In this document: positions 24,321 through 36,486 of the stretch, in pieces
Numbering within the stretch: position 1 is the stretch's first letter
Layout of the letters: every line of letters begins with the position of its first letter
Source of the DNA: Nymphaea colorata
Taxonomy: Eukaryota > Streptophyta > Magnoliopsida > Nymphaeales > Nymphaeaceae
Length of the DNA: 64,000 nucleotides
Direction: 5' to 3'
NCBI RefSeq assembly: GCF_008831285.2
Contig: NC_045138.2
Span: forward strand, 39,857,115-39,921,114
Translations under genes and position numbers: made by a program
Notes under the pieces: generated by a model
Database searches by the model: none
What the model was told of the DNA's origin: nothing
The model's input: only the letters and a program-made list of their open reading frames with translations

Positions 24321-25657
24321 TGAGAAGACTTTTGAGATGAAATTAATACCATTTGTTCACCCGAGAAAAAGTAGGACAGCAGACAAGCGTGTGAAAACTT
24401 TTGAGGCCTCAAACAAAAGTAAAAAAAAAAAAAAAAAAGGACCCCTTAGAATAAACGTAAAGAGTTGGATCCAGACGGAAATGTATCGGGTGAAATGAAT
24501 GGCAAATGAGAGTAGAGGGCGAGAGAGAGAAGGAGAGTGGTCCTGTCCCCTGGGAGTAGAGGACGCTCTCTCGCATTCAATGCTTTGCACCGATGAGCGG
24601 CATGCCTTCACAGTCCTTTCCACATTTCCTTTCCTTCAATGCCCCCACCTCATCCCTTCTCTTTCTTCTTCTTCCTTACCATGCGCCTTCTTACCTTGGT
24701 AAAAAAAAAAAACGGGAGGGAGGGAGGGAGGGAGAAGTTAAATATCCACCGGTTCGTTACTCCCATTAGCTTTCGATCCCGATACGTTCTCCTTCCCGAT
24801 CTTCCCCCTAGAATCAGAAAAAGGCGACTCGGATTTCTCGAAACGCGCTTTTCGTACCTGAACCACTCTCTGTCTTATGGTTTTCATCTTCACAGAGGAC
24901 CGGTTTGGACTTTCTTCTTTGAAATGACCAAAATGTCCTAAGTGTCGTACGACCCGCCAGGTCCCACGACAGTGGTCTGTATGCCCTTCGGAAGCACGCA
25001 AACGTTCGAGTAGGTGCCGCGGTACTGTTGGAACAGTTTGGAGGGCGAAGAGGTCATTTGGTGTCAACTGTACGCGCCAACGTCCCGTGTGTCTGTTTGA
25101 AACGAGAGGGCGGTCGTTGCCGTTGGCTTGCGTTTGAAGCGACCAAATTCCCGAGCTGCCCATGTCCTTTGTACCAATTGCTAGCGAGTCCTCTCCTCGT
25201 GCCTCGTTTGACCCACGCAGAGAAGCTGGTTGGGATTGCGAAGGAAGGACGAGGGTGGACGCGTAATTTCGCAACGATTTTGAATTTTACTTTTAAGTAA
25301 TAATGAGCTCCTTTCTTTTTTTCCCTTCAGCCTCTACTGCAGACAGGATCCCAGAAGCCGACCGTTCCTCGGCAATGGCGTTTCATATTTAATAAAATCT
25401 CCCTTTCTTCTCGCCCACTTTGTTTCACGTTTCTGTCTTTTGCCCATCGCCTCTTCGTCTCCGCCTGCCCTTCTTTACCCATCTCCTTATCAGTCTTTCT
25501 CCATACGTCACACTCATACTCGCACTCTCTTGCTGGCACTTTTGCCACACACGTCGTCCCTAGAGATAGCGAGCTGAGAATGCAGCAGCAGGAGGAGGTG
25601 TAGGAGTCCCTCTCCCCTTTTCCCTTTTTGAGCGTTGTTTTTTTTTTGGGGGGGAGA

Positions 25658-28600
25658 ATGGTGACCGGAAAGGTGAAGGCGGCGATGGGGTTCCAGAAGA
25701 GCCCCGCCACGCCGAAGACGAGCAGCCCCAAGTGCCAGTCGACTCCGGCGACTAACAAGTCGTCCCAGAAGCCCAGTTTCTCCAGATCCTTCGGCGTCTA
25801 CTTCCCCAGGGCTGCTCAGGTGCAGCCGCGCCCGCCGGACTGCGTCTGCGACAAGCGGTACGTCTCCGGCCTGGTGAAGATGGTGGAGGAACTGCAGGAT
25901 ACGGCGTCTCGGTTGCAGACTGAGGTGCTCGAGTACAAGCTCGTGAAGGAGTCGGCCAGCATCGTGCCGGTTTTGGAGAAGGAGATCGGGGAGAAGAAGG
26001 AGAGGATAGGAGGTCTGGAGTCGGAGAATGAGGGGCTGAGGGAGGAGATCGCGGCGTTGAGGCGTTCGATGGCCGAGTTGGAGGAGGACAGGGCGAGGAT
26101 CGGCGAGGAGAAGGAAGATGCCGAGAGGATGAGAAGGAGAGCAGAGGAGAGGGAGAGGGAGATGGAGAAGGAGGTCGCGGAGCTCAAACGGGAGAATGAG
26201 GAGCTCAGGAGGTCGGCTTCCGGCGAAGACGTTGAGGACTGCTCGTCCTCTTCTTCTTCTTCGCAGAAGCTACTACAGAGCATGGCTGACTACTCTTCGA
26301 AGTCGAGTCTACTTGCAAAGAGCATCAAGAAGACAGCTTGGGCGCCGCCGATGCAAACGGTTTCCGCTGGCAGCTTTAAGAGCGAAGAGAGCGCGAAGGT
26401 TCCTGTTGATCAGAAGAAGGAAGAGAGTTCAGCGGAGTCATCGGTAACGCTCTCAAGGAAGCCGAGGATCCCGAAGCCTCCGCCAAGGCCTTCCTCGTCG
26501 TCCACGGTCTCGTCTGTTCACTCGATTGCAGAGCGCGCCGCAGCATCGGCAATGCCTCCACCAGTTCCACCACCGCCGCCGCCACCGCCACCGCAACTGC
26601 GGAAGCCAGAAAGCGACGTCCAAGCTCCGTCAGCCGCACCGCCCTCGATGCCACCGCCACCTCCACCTCCGCCCCCTCCGATGCGAACCCTAAAGCCGAA
26701 AAAGCCGGCGGCAGCAGTGCGGAGGGTGCCAGAAGTCGTGGAGTTCTATCATTCTCTCATGCGAAGGGATTCGAGGAGGGAACCCGGCGGGAGCGGCCCG
26801 GCGGACACTCCGGCGACGTCCAACCCCCGGGACATGATCGGAGAAATCGAGAACCGGTCGTCGCATCTCCTCGCGGTGAGTCCCGTCCTACTTTTCTCTT
26901 ATTCCCATTCTACCCCAAGAAAATCTCCCATTTACGAACCTATTCCCGGGACCGTAAGCGTCCGGATCGAATTTAATTATACAGAATGTATATGCCGCAA
27001 CGGTCAGGTGCTGGTTTCATATCCGAGGGATCCCGTATTCGAATCTCGCTGCGGTTCCTTAGCTTACCCTCACATCGAATGTGACAAACGGGTTACCCTG
27101 ATTAGGCCAATACAACATTACCCGAAAGAGGAATGAACACGATAAGGTTACTGTGGGACCCGCGCCTAAAATTTGAATTGATCGAGGGCCGTCGATCTGG
27201 ATGACCGAGCGGTCCACATCGTTCCGCACCCGGGATTCTGCAGTGTCGTCCTGCTTCTTGTTGTTGTAATGAAGTAATAGCTTCTCCATTATGTGCACAG
27301 CAACAGCACCGCCACAGGTACGTTCGGTATCCGTTGCGGGGTCGAGGCCGTTCGGACCAGGTGGGATCATTTTGTCATCTTCTTCGGCAATAGCCCTTGG
27401 CGGGCCAACCTCGAGACAGAGGTGGTGCCACAGAGGTGGGTCCTGGTTCGTCCTTCCCAACGCTTCAGTGAAGCTTGTGCAATACGAAGCCTGGTCGCAG
27501 CTGGGCTGTCTGAGCCTACACTGATTCTTGGCCGGGTCCTCCGGTTCCTGGTGGTGGTTATATGCCACCGTCTAATAATCTCTTCCTGAGTATGCCGGAA
27601 GATATAATAATGATGAACCCCTCATTCCCGCTTTTTCCTCCTGACCACCAGATCTCCATGGAATGATTGAAGGACTTTATTGCAATGTCTGCTTCCTGTT
27701 CCTCTCATTTTTGTTTTTTTGTTTGTTTTACTCTGTGCACGTCCGCCTGGGATACACCAACTTGTCCAGAACAATAGGATAAACTGAGATGCTTCCGTTT
27801 AGTAGGTGAATCGATTTCTTGAATACTGGGATATATCTCTCAATAGTTTTGTACGTGTTTAATGGTTTTTGTTCAAAGAGATTTGAGGCGAGGCTTTGTC
27901 GCTCGAGCTTTGGATTAGTCCCAGGTGGTCCGGAAGGCTGGGAATTTGGCTAGCAAATATAAGTTTGCATATGTTGGCGTTAGAAGTTTGAACGCCGCCC
28001 TCATATCCAGATCAAAGGGGATAGATAGATAAAGTGGTAAATCGCTTCTTCTGGAAATTGTTACCTGCTACGGAGCACCGGTTTTGGAAGTAAGTGGTGG
28101 CCATCGAGATACTCATAGGTGGTCATTATGGAGGGAGGAGGGTCACGAGAAAGCCACCACACATTCGTCTCGTTTCTGTATTCTTTGTCATGTTGCCAGA
28201 GGAATGGAGAGTCCTGTAGCTGTCATCCTTCGTAAAGCTAACCGCATCTCTGCCAGTAAAACATCTTGTTTCTCCTTAAAGACAATAAATGTATTATGCA
28301 GGTCGACCACCGGTCTCTGTCTATGATCTGCGTAGATAGTTGCCCTGCTTTTGTAGATTTAATTGGAGTTGTCTTCTTCCTTTTTTTTTTTTTAACCTTT
28401 TGTTTTGACGAAAGGAAAAGCCATTGTCTGGAAAAGCGTTGGAAGAGTATCACCTTGCGGTCCTTTACAAGTCCCCAGCGAGTTTCTTTTCAGTTTTTAC
28501 TTGCACTTTCTTTGTTAAATGGTACAGTATCGTCACTGAGTGCCTCCAGAAACTCATTTTTGACCGCCTCGCTTGGTGGATTCCTATTTTTTGCAGATAA

Positions 28601-31181
28601 AATCGGACGTAGAAACTCAAGGCGATTTCATCCGGTTCCTTATAAAGGAGGTCTTGAACGCGGCGTTCACCGACATAGAAGACGTTGTGGCCTTCGTAAA
28701 GTGGCTCGACGACGAGCTTGCTTTCTTGGTACTGTTCATTGGCTCGTCTCTCTCATCAGTCGTGTCGCCAAAATGTAGATCCTAACACGAAGCCGCTACT
28801 GCTGGCTCTGCCTTTTTTCGTTCAATCAGGTTGACGAGAGAGCCGTGCTGAAGCACTTCGACTGGCCCGAGCACAAGGCGGATGCAATGAGAGAGGCGGC
28901 ATTCGGTTACTGTGACATGAAGAAGATTGAATCTGAAGCCTCGTCCTTCCGCGACGATCTTCGCCAACCCTGTTGTACAGCACTCAAGAAGATGCAGTCT
29001 TTGTTCGAGAAGTGAGCACCCCCTTTCGCTCTTTTAATTTACCACGCCATGGATGGGATGGCCTTGGTCCGCCTCGCTGTCTACTGTCAGCAAGGACACA
29101 CCATGGAGTTGGTTCTGACCTTCGTGGGGCCGTTGAGTAAAGTTTGGAACTTGGGTCCTGTACAAGAGGGCGCTTGCGCCTCTTGCTCAAGTCCCCCAGC
29201 TCGTCTAAAAATTTGTGGGCCTTCACGGAGTCGACGAGCTTCCGGCGTAGGCCCTGATCACGGCCCCCCCTCCTCCTTAGGTCCTTCCATCGAGACCAAC
29301 ATCCCTTTAACAATGCCCACTTGACTCTGTATTGTCTTGATCTGCTGCATCAGTCTAGGCTCACAGCACAGGCTGTCAAGTCTATTGGACGTTTACTTTG
29401 CCGGAGTTAAATATCGATTTAGTTGAATCATGGCGGTTAATTTAATAAGTTATGTCTGCTCTCAGGGTAATTAAAATATGGTCCAACACCACCTGAAAAT
29501 CGATCCTCAGTTCCGTAGATATCTCTCATTTGAAAAAAAGATATGAAAAATTTTCATACCAACTGAAAGTTGTACCTACTTCCGTAGATACAAATTCAAA
29601 ATTATTTCCGACTTCTTGACACGTGTATTCGCCATGCTGCTAGTGTGCTTCGAAGTTCGTTGCTTAATTTATTTTTCAGTACAAGCATGGCTTTATAAAA
29701 AGTTTTACCATTTTGAGAGAAACCACGCAGGTTTTAAAAGAAGTCTGGAATTGTCGCCATCTCCGCGGCATTGGTGCTATGGTCCAGATTCTGTAGCCGT
29801 AGAGTGCCTCGTTAGGGTTGTTGAAACTATGGATCTTAATTTTCCTTACTTGAGTTTCCTTTTGAGTGAGGGTCTCAAGTTAGATATTGTATCTATTCGT
29901 CCTTACACTTGATTTAAAAATATGTTGGGTAGGTTGGAGCAGTGTGTGTACGGGGTATCCAGAATGAGGGAAGCTGCCACTAAGAAATACAAAGCGTTTC
30001 AGATTCCTTCTGATTGGATGTTGGATACCGGATTTGTCAGCCAGGTACATAGTAAAGAAATTGCAGAACTCTGCCCTTCTTCTTTTTCTTCTTCTCCTGA
30101 TTCAATGAAAAGGGGATTGATGAGGTCTGCTTTGAGAGTGCAGATCAAGCTTGCATCTGTGAAGCTGGCCAAACAATACGTGAAGAGGGTGGCTGCAGAG
30201 CTGCAATCGGTAGGCGGCCCAGAAGAAGAGGAGTTGATGCTCCAGGGAGTGAGGTTCGCCTTTCGGGTGCATCAGGTAATACGTCCAATCTCAACAAACT
30301 TCTGTATATTTCAGAATCTCAACAAATGCTATCGAATCAGATGAAACCGTGGGCCGGTAGTTTGCTATGCTTTAATGCTACTCGATGCTCTTTTGGTAAG
30401 ATTAGATGGTCCTTTGGTCCCAACAGCACATCCAAGGCCCATACAGAGGCAGAAGAGGGATGTGGGTGGTTCAGCATCCTGAATTGCCCTAGGGTGGTCC
30501 CTTTTCACATTTACCTCATGGTGATACTAGTTAAATATTGAACGCTGCCATAGAAACTTGCCCACTTTGTGATCAAATCCTCGTAGGTCTTTTTTCCCCT
30601 TAAATTCTGGCATCACCTATCAATACCCTATTCATATTTAATACGTTATTACTACGGCTGCTTCGAAATGGAGCTCTTTAATTGTGATATTCTTAAAATA
30701 ACTCGTCCTGTTCTTCATCCGTTGAACTTTTAGGTCTCTAACCTGCAAAGAAATAGAGTCAGAATAAAATGAACAGAAAGCCAAAAATACTTTACTAAAT
30801 TTTTATGTTGACCTTGTTTCGTTAGCTAACCTCTTGTGAAATCCGAAGTCGAAAGGCCCTAGTCTGCATTTGGTCAATCTATTTCAAAGGTGGAAATATT
30901 CCTATTCTTTTCTAGATTCCAGCTAGAGTGCAAAAATCCAAAATTTTTATATTTTAACCTGAAATTGGAGATGACAAATTTTACAGGCATTATTAGATCA
31001 ACATTTAAGCCTCCCCTACTTTTGGTTGCAGTTTGCTGGTGGTTTTGATGTTGAGACGATGAGGGCGTTCCAGGAATTGAAAGATAAAGCACAATCATTT
31101 CAGATAGACTGTCACGCCCAACAACAGCAGCAGCAGCAGCAGCAACATCACAAGCCCCTCAGCAAGTCTACGTCTTGTTGA
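25658..31181 (+). CDS. CHUP1/IPGA1-family coiled-coil, proline-rich protein
   Basis: Six exons: 25658-26875, 28597-28728, 28830-29011, 29933-30044, 30144-30275 and 31032-31181, joining in frame to 641 aa. Order of parts: basic, Ser-rich N terminus; coiled coil at about 70-188; Ser-rich linker; two poly-proline tracts at about 299-312 and 332-341; VPEVVEFYHSLMRRDSR at 357-373; then the conserved C-terminal domain of the family, with IKSDVETQGDFIRFL, DVVAFVKWLDDELAFL, VLKHFDWPEHKADA, LQGVRFAFRVHQ and FAGGFD. Family members act on actin (chloroplast positioning by CHUP1) or on cortical microtubules (IPGA1). At 641 aa it fits the shorter IPGA1-like members better than CHUP1, which is near 1000 aa and has a membrane-targeting N terminus. 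The ATG at 25658 is the first in frame. A poly-Gln stretch (CAG/CAA repeats, 31110-31146) lies near the C terminus. Poly(A) signal AATAAA at 31316. Confidence 0.92.
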
Positions 31182-32260
31182 CTTTCACCACAGTAGTGTT
31201 GTACATCGTTTACCCACGGTTGTATCTGCGAAGAAATTCTCCCATTCCAATGAGCAGGGAAGGAAAAAGAAGGTTATTATATATCTGTTATCATGAACAT
31301 TAGATACTAGCGGGTAATAAAAATTTTGTTTATTGATCCTCACAGCCTTAGCTTCTATTCAGTTTTTTTGGCTGCATTTCAATCCTTTGCCTAATCTTAT
31401 TTCAATCCTTTGAAATCGACAAAATTCTCAAAGTTTGATTGCTTAAGTTGGTCGCCATGATTCTTGAACTGACGTGGGAAGATGCTGTACAAGTTCAGGT
31501 AGATGAAATCCAGAAATTCCGAAAGAAAGAACAGTTCGATGTGTCTTCCAAATGGGATTCGTCATTTAGTGAAGCGCGTTCCATAATTGGCGTTTAATCA
31601 ACACTAAACTGCCAACTACCATGTGGCCGTCGCTGTCCTTGTTGCTTCAAGCATAATTCCTCATGTCATATTCCAATCAATCATGGATACAGCAGAAAGG
31701 AATATATTTCATCGGATTCTTTTGGGCCATCCAGAATATGTGTAGTAATTTTTGTTGCATCTCTGAATTGATAAGTCAATATGTGGTAGTTAGCATTGCC
31801 TGGATAAGCAAAAATATACATTACCTTCTCTCTTCCCCTGAAAAAAATAATGTGGGTGTCTTAATATCCATTAATGGGACACTCATAATTGGACATCTAC
31901 TCAGTTATAGAAAATGTTGTTAGGGAGTTGGAACCTTGTCAAATCACAATTATAGGTTGTTTGGTTATCTCCAAAGCACGCTTCAAACCCACTTGCTTAA
32001 ACCCAGTTGTAAATTGAGGGCTTGGATGCATCCAAGCCCTAGAATGTGTGAATAAGGAAAAAACCTATAATTGAGCCTATTAAGTGTTGAAAGTGATCGT
32101 TATGCACGAATATTGAGATTAGGCTTGCATCAATTTGTTTTCCATTGCATATATGGGGTCGTTCGGTAGGAAGAACACACAATGACTGTGCAATGAATGT
32201 ACCCCAAATATTGGGCTCAAAACTGAAGTGAAACATGGTTGGTTTGGAACTTCAGCTTGT
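31182..32260. other. 3' flank of the CHUP1/IPGA1-like gene and spacer
   Basis: Contains the likely 3' UTR with AATAAA at 31316-31321, followed by AT-rich sequence with no gene or clear repeat. Confidence 0.5.
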
Positions 32261-32264
32261 TGAA

Positions 32265-33100
32265 CTACATGCTGGTGACGTGAAGTAAATATAGACTGTC
32301 CCTATGTTCACCAACTCCAATCCTCGTCTTGGACATTGGGTCCTGCAAATGGCAAGGAGAAGAATTGAAAATGAGATTAAGGTTTGACGACTCAATCAAC
32401 CGATTGACAGATAAGAGATTGAACTTGAATGCAGGAACATACATGACATTGGACAAGTCTTTGAGTAGATATGCCTGCAAAATTGACATGGGAATAGGAA
32501 TTTTTTTTCTTTGAGTAACTGAACGAGTTGCTTACCAACAACCTTATTGCTTTCGGGTGTTACGAGAGCAGAAACTTGAGTGAGTCACTTCGGTAACAAA
32601 TGGGGCCAAAATTGCAGCATCAGAGCACTCGTCTGCACTTCGAAGATTTTTCAATCATCGCCTTGTCTAGTCTAGTTGCAGAATTTCTAACATTGTTTGG
32701 GTACCCATGCAATTTATAACAGCAATCCTTTGTGTGTGCCGGACTATTATGACAATATGAGCACTTATGAACGTCTTGACTTTTTCCATGATAATGGTGA
32801 TCACCAGATGTACCTGATCTTGCAGCTAGGCTAATGTGCTCCTCATTAAAGGGAAGAAGACGGACCTCTCTTGCCTTCTCTTCCAGCAGTATTAGAGATT
32901 TCCAATAGATGGCAGGAGATCAATAAGCAGCATTTGGCCTCTATTCGATTGTATGTCTCATTGAAGCCCATAAAAGATTTTAAAACTTTCTACTCTTGCT
33001 GCTACTTTGCAATCTTTTTCATTACTCCACAGGAGCGAACAGGCGGTGGGTCCTATGAGGCGAGTTTGTCCCATAAGGATTTAAGCTTTTCATAGTAAGT
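32265..33100 (-). mobile_element. Ty1-copia fragment: gag zinc knuckle and pre-integrase region
   Basis: Decayed - strand retrotransposon piece. Near 32690-32770 the reverse strand encodes a gag zinc-knuckle remnant, CSYC...HTKDCCYKLHGYP, the usual copia form. Downstream on the same strand (32265-32489) is a pre-integrase-like piece with LSNVMYVPAFKFNLLSVNRL and GVGEHRDSLYLLH. Sequence at 32870-33100 looks like the preceding gag part. No LTRs were identified. The reading frame is not continuous. Confidence 0.75.
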
Positions 33101-33844
33101 TGTGATATATTGTGAGTCTTGTACATGACGATTGATCGCCACTTTAATCTGAAATTACGTGGCGCTGTACTGTATGTAAATTGTAATCCCGTCACAAATC
33201 TAAGCAGACCACTGTAGCAGAGGTTGTATACATTACGCTATCTGTAATTTCCTTTGAGAAAGCATTGATAATCCATGAGAGAACGATTGTATTTGCATCC
33301 TTTCATAAATTGAACAATCTATAAAATCTAATTTATTCTTTGCAGTTGACGCCATAACCGTGTACCTACTTTACGTTGTGTAATTTGGTGAAACAAGAAT
33401 CGAAACTGGAGTATGTGAATGATGAATGAAGAAAGGATTTCATTTCTAACAGTGAACAGGTAAATACGCAGTTTAGAAAACATCTCATGCCATACATACA
33501 CAATTTGTCACAATTCTTTCAGGCCGGCAAATTGCAGTTACATAAAGTGATCACATGCGTGCAATCTGATTCTGAGATGCAGTGAGAAGATGATGTAGAC
33601 CTTTTGGAGGATTCTTCAATATCCAAACAGGTATGGATCTCAACAATAACTTTATTCTGGTTTGACTCGTGAGAAGACGAGACTGAGGCGCTCTTACGCT
33701 GGGCGTTGCATGAACAGAGAGAAAGGAAGAACAGAGGTTGAGTGCACCGCAAGATTTCAGACAGAGTAGTAATTCCTCTATCTTGTATCATTCAATTTAT
33801 ATGCTCGACAAAGAAATTCAGCGACATCAAATTGGAATACTTGA

Positions 33845-34500
33845 TTAACAATCGTTAGGGTCCCCTGCCCAGGCAGCATTGACAAAACTCTGAACTTCCA
33901 GGTTGCCACTTCTTTGAAATAGTATTCCTCTTTCAGGTGTCTTCTTCTGGTATCCCAGAATGCAGTCCGCTGCTTCTAAATGAGGCTTCCATGGTTGCTG
34001 CACAAACTGGCTCAGTAAGTTTACTGAGTCGGAGATGTCTAGTCTTGTTGTAGACAGGTAGATTAGTTTACCAATCAGTCTCTCAAAATTGCTTCCATTG
34101 GTCAAGAGTTCTCCTTTGTCACATTTTAAATTCAAGTTAACTTCCATTGGCGTGCCGGTGCCTTTGGCGTTCACTATGCCAGTTTCTTGCAGTAAGTCCA
34201 GCATATATTTTCTTTGTTAAATAAACACTCCCTTGGTTGAGTGAGCTACTTCCATTTCAGCAAAGTAGTACAGTGTCCACAGGGGTTTTATATCAAAGTG
34301 TTTCTGCATCATTTTCTTTGTCTTGCTAATACACACTTGGTTGTCACTACTCTATCATCTACATAACCTGCTATTACTATAATTCTATCTTCGGAAACAG
34401 GCACAAATATAGAGTGATCGGCTTCACTAAACTTGAAGCACTCATCCATCAAACTGGTGCTCAGTTTAGAATACCATGCTCCGGGATACTATTTTAGACC
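33845..34500 (-). mobile_element. Ty1-copia fragment: reverse transcriptase end and RNase H region
   Basis: Decayed - strand fragment. Near 34340-34500 the reverse strand encodes SLYGLK, a broken SPRAWY motif and the polymerase YVDD box. At 33845-34204 an open stretch of 119 codons holds the linker to RNase H (FERLIGKLIYLSTTRLDIS, FVNAAWAGDPND). Stops and frameshifts separate the pieces. It lies to the right of the gag/pre-integrase fragment although it should lie to its left on this strand, so the two are separate insertions or were rearranged. Confidence 0.82.
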
Positions 34501-34640
34501 ATACAAGGACTTTTTTAGTTTGTCCAAATACTCCCTTAGTTGAGTGAGCCATTTCCATTTCAAGAAAGTAGTGCAGTGTCTCGCGTCTTTTACATCAAAG
34601 TGTTTCAGCAGCATTTTATTTGTCCTAATAATACAACACC
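34226..34640. repeat. Direct duplication of about 110 bp inside copia-derived DNA
   Basis: The stretch at about 34226-34340 ('CTCCCTTGGTTGAGTGAGC...') returns in diverged form at about 34530-34640, offset about 304 bp. The second copy runs up to the left edge of the segmental duplication. Confidence 0.7.
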
Positions 34641-34815
34641 AATAACATCATGGACAAGTTATCCATGCCATCAATCACCATCTTAAGTGAAGTCACATTG
34701 AAGGTACGGTCGGACACCGTTACAAGCAAAACAACTTAGGCTCCATTCTTGCTAGTCATTGATAGTATATTAATTTCAACTATGATGCCTCGTTTAACGT
34801 GAACCAGAGAGTGGA

Positions 34816-36486
34816 TTAAGAGTCCCAAATTGGACCAAACGCCGGAACTCCTGCATTCTTGCATGCGTTTACCACGTCCCTGCTGCCTTCTGGGTTGCTT
34901 GTCACGATCACAACCTCCGGGCTCCATTTCTCGGCAGCTTTCAGCACCAACTCGCCGATGTTCGGCCGACCGAGAACCGCAGTGTCGTGGATGATCATCT
35001 TCTCCTTAGGGTATGAATTCACCATGGACATGATCTCCTCTCCAAAGTTCTGCTCCATCCCTTTGGCTACCCACACCAGGTAAACATCAGCCTGGCTCCG
35101 CTGAAGAAGGAAGGAGAGAAACACGCAGAGACCCGACCCTGTGGCCACTAGTAGCACCCTGTTGTACATGTTCACAAGGTAGGGCAGGCCGGCGAAGTGC
35201 ACCCCACGAACCCAGAGTTGGCTCGGTGGGTTCGAGACCAGGCCCCTGGTGAAGTCCCCAACCGCACCAGCCAGCATCATGTGCTCCTTCTTCCCGTCGG
35301 ATATGATTCCGAAGGCATGCCAATCGGAGAGCGGCGACCGAGCTATCCGGCCAAGGATTCCGGCCTTCATGCCGCCGGAGAACTTGACGATGCTTGCATG
35401 GTTCGTCGGTGCGTGGACCCTCACCGCCACTCGTTTCACAGTGAGCCATGGAAGGATGATAAGCACGGTTATGGCGAGGGTGAACCAGAACTCCTGGGTC
35501 TTGATCAGCTTGGAAGAATTAAAAGAGTACGAATTGGAAGATGGCTGGTAGGAGACAGTAAGAAAGACGAAGGCCCAGACGAGAGCGAGGGCAGTCCAGC
35601 CGGCGAACCGGTGGATTCCTTCGAACACATTATGGTGGAGGTGGCGAACTAAGGGGAAGGCAGCCAAGGCAGAGAGAAACAAGAGAACAAGTATGGTGAA
35701 GGCCACTCCAAGGGTAGCCGAAGATGTGTTGCTTCGATCTTTGAGAGAAAGAACAAGAGCATAGACGAGCCAGGCGATAGAAGCGACGCCGCAACTGCTG
35801 TGTATACCTCCGAGGGATTGCAGAAGGGAAGTGGTCGCGGTTTTCAGGCTCAGGGGAACCCACGGCCTCCCCAACAACTTCACCGTCAGCCAGAAAACGA
35901 TTCTCAAGAATGCTTCGCTTCGGCGTAGCGTTAGGGCGAGGATGTTGGCGACTGAGAAGAGGGCGGCGCGGTTTCTCGCATAAGGGAAGTTTCCGGTGGC
36001 CGTCAGTATTAACATGAGGAGATTGATCGTCAAAGAGACGACGAAGAGGCGCTTGTAGACTGTGAACAAGTCTTGGTCGAGCAGTATAACTGAGAGCCTT
36101 GACGACGAGGTTTTTCTGGTAGCAGCATTCGTTTGCTTCGCTCCAGCAACCGTCACTGCGACCCGTTTGTCTTCGGCAATATGCGCCGGATTCTCTAAAT
36201 CGACGATGACGGACTGCTCCTGATCACCTCCGTCGGCTACGAATTGATCAGCTTCCACGTCACAGAAGTGGCTGCTGGGTCGGCTTATGGAGCGAGCAAC
36301 GGCGCTTCGGAAGGGTAACACCTGGCTGAAAGTGGAGGTGAACTTCGTCGGAAGCCATGCCGACGGGCCGTCGATGTTATCCATCGGCGGCTTGATGGAG
36401 GGGGGGCTGTCCCTAGGTGGTGTGATCTCAAAGGGTACACCTCGGCAGCTGGAGAACCTTGCAATCGCTTCCTGCTGGTTCTCCAC
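34816..36486 (-). CDS. Membrane oxidoreductase-like protein ('adenylate-forming reductase' family), copy 1
   Basis: Intronless gene of 556 aa. The N-terminal 140 residues are polar and variable. Several membrane segments follow (about 146-165, 190-206, 231-247, 258-280, 296-313, 333-349), with a His-rich HLHHNVFEGIHRFAGW motif at 283-297. The C-terminal soluble part has RSPLSDWHAF at 383-392, like the flavin-binding HPF motif of ferric-reductase-type enzymes, and a nucleotide-binding-like VLLVATGSG at 444-452, ending in VPAFGPIWDS. Plant members are often named adenylate-forming reductase, but no adenylation (AMP-binding) domain is visible here; a TmpA-like flavin/NAD membrane oxidoreductase is a better description. 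The reaction is not known. Copy 2 at 45723-47393 has the same length with 32 differing residues by my count. Confidence 0.85.
   Translation of the reverse strand: MENQQEAIARFSSCRGVPFEITPPRDSPPSIKPPMDNIDGPSAWLPTKFTSTFSQVLPFRSAVARSISRPSSHFCDVEADQFVADGGDQEQSVIVDLENPAHIAEDKRVAVTVAGAKQTNAATRKTSSSRLSVILLDQDLFTVYKRLFVVSLTINLLMLILTATGNFPYARNRAALFSVANILALTLRRSEAFLRIVFWLTVKLLGRPWVPLSLKTATTSLLQSLGGIHSSCGVASIAWLVYALVLSLKDRSNTSSATLGVAFTILVLLFLSALAAFPLVRHLHHNVFEGIHRFAGWTALALVWAFVFLTVSYQPSSNSYSFNSSKLIKTQEFWFTLAITVLIILPWLTVKRVAVRVHAPTNHASIVKFSGGMKAGILGRIARSPLSDWHAFGIISDGKKEHMMLAGAVGDFTRGLVSNPPSQLWVRGVHFAGLPYLVNMYNRVLLVATGSGLCVFLSFLLQRSQADVYLVWVAKGMEQNFGEEIMSMVNSYPKEKMIIHDTAVLGRPNIGELVLKAAEKWSPEVVIVTSNPEGSRDVVNACKNAGVPAFGPIWDS

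Larger units (their letters stand above)
18650..25400. other. Long intergenic region with repeat fragments; no gene recognised
   Basis: About 6.7 kb. An open frame of 180 codons at 19118-19660 and one of 133 codons at 19807-20208 show no motif I know and have no matching splice or family context. A dispersed repeat copy lies at about 21850-21985 and a SINE copy at about 24150-24320. Short TA and GA tracts occur near 19735-19760, and GGGA repeats near 24716-24733. Runs of 'GAATCCAAAT' type around 23700-24060 resemble those at 4380-5600. Confidence 0.5.

Noticed and set aside
24738-25274. 178-codon open frame on the - strand upstream of the CHUP1/IPGA1-like gene
   Set aside because: It lies in the GC-richer promoter region, has no motif, and is most likely a compositional artefact.
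26876-27136. Extension of CHUP1/IPGA1-like exon 1 to the stop at 27136
   Set aside because: The donor GTGAGT at 26876 leads to family-conserved exons; the read-through part has no family match.
35087-35652. Open frames on both strands overlapping the reductase-like gene
   Set aside because: They are shadows of a GC-rich coding sequence; the same shadows appear over copy 2.
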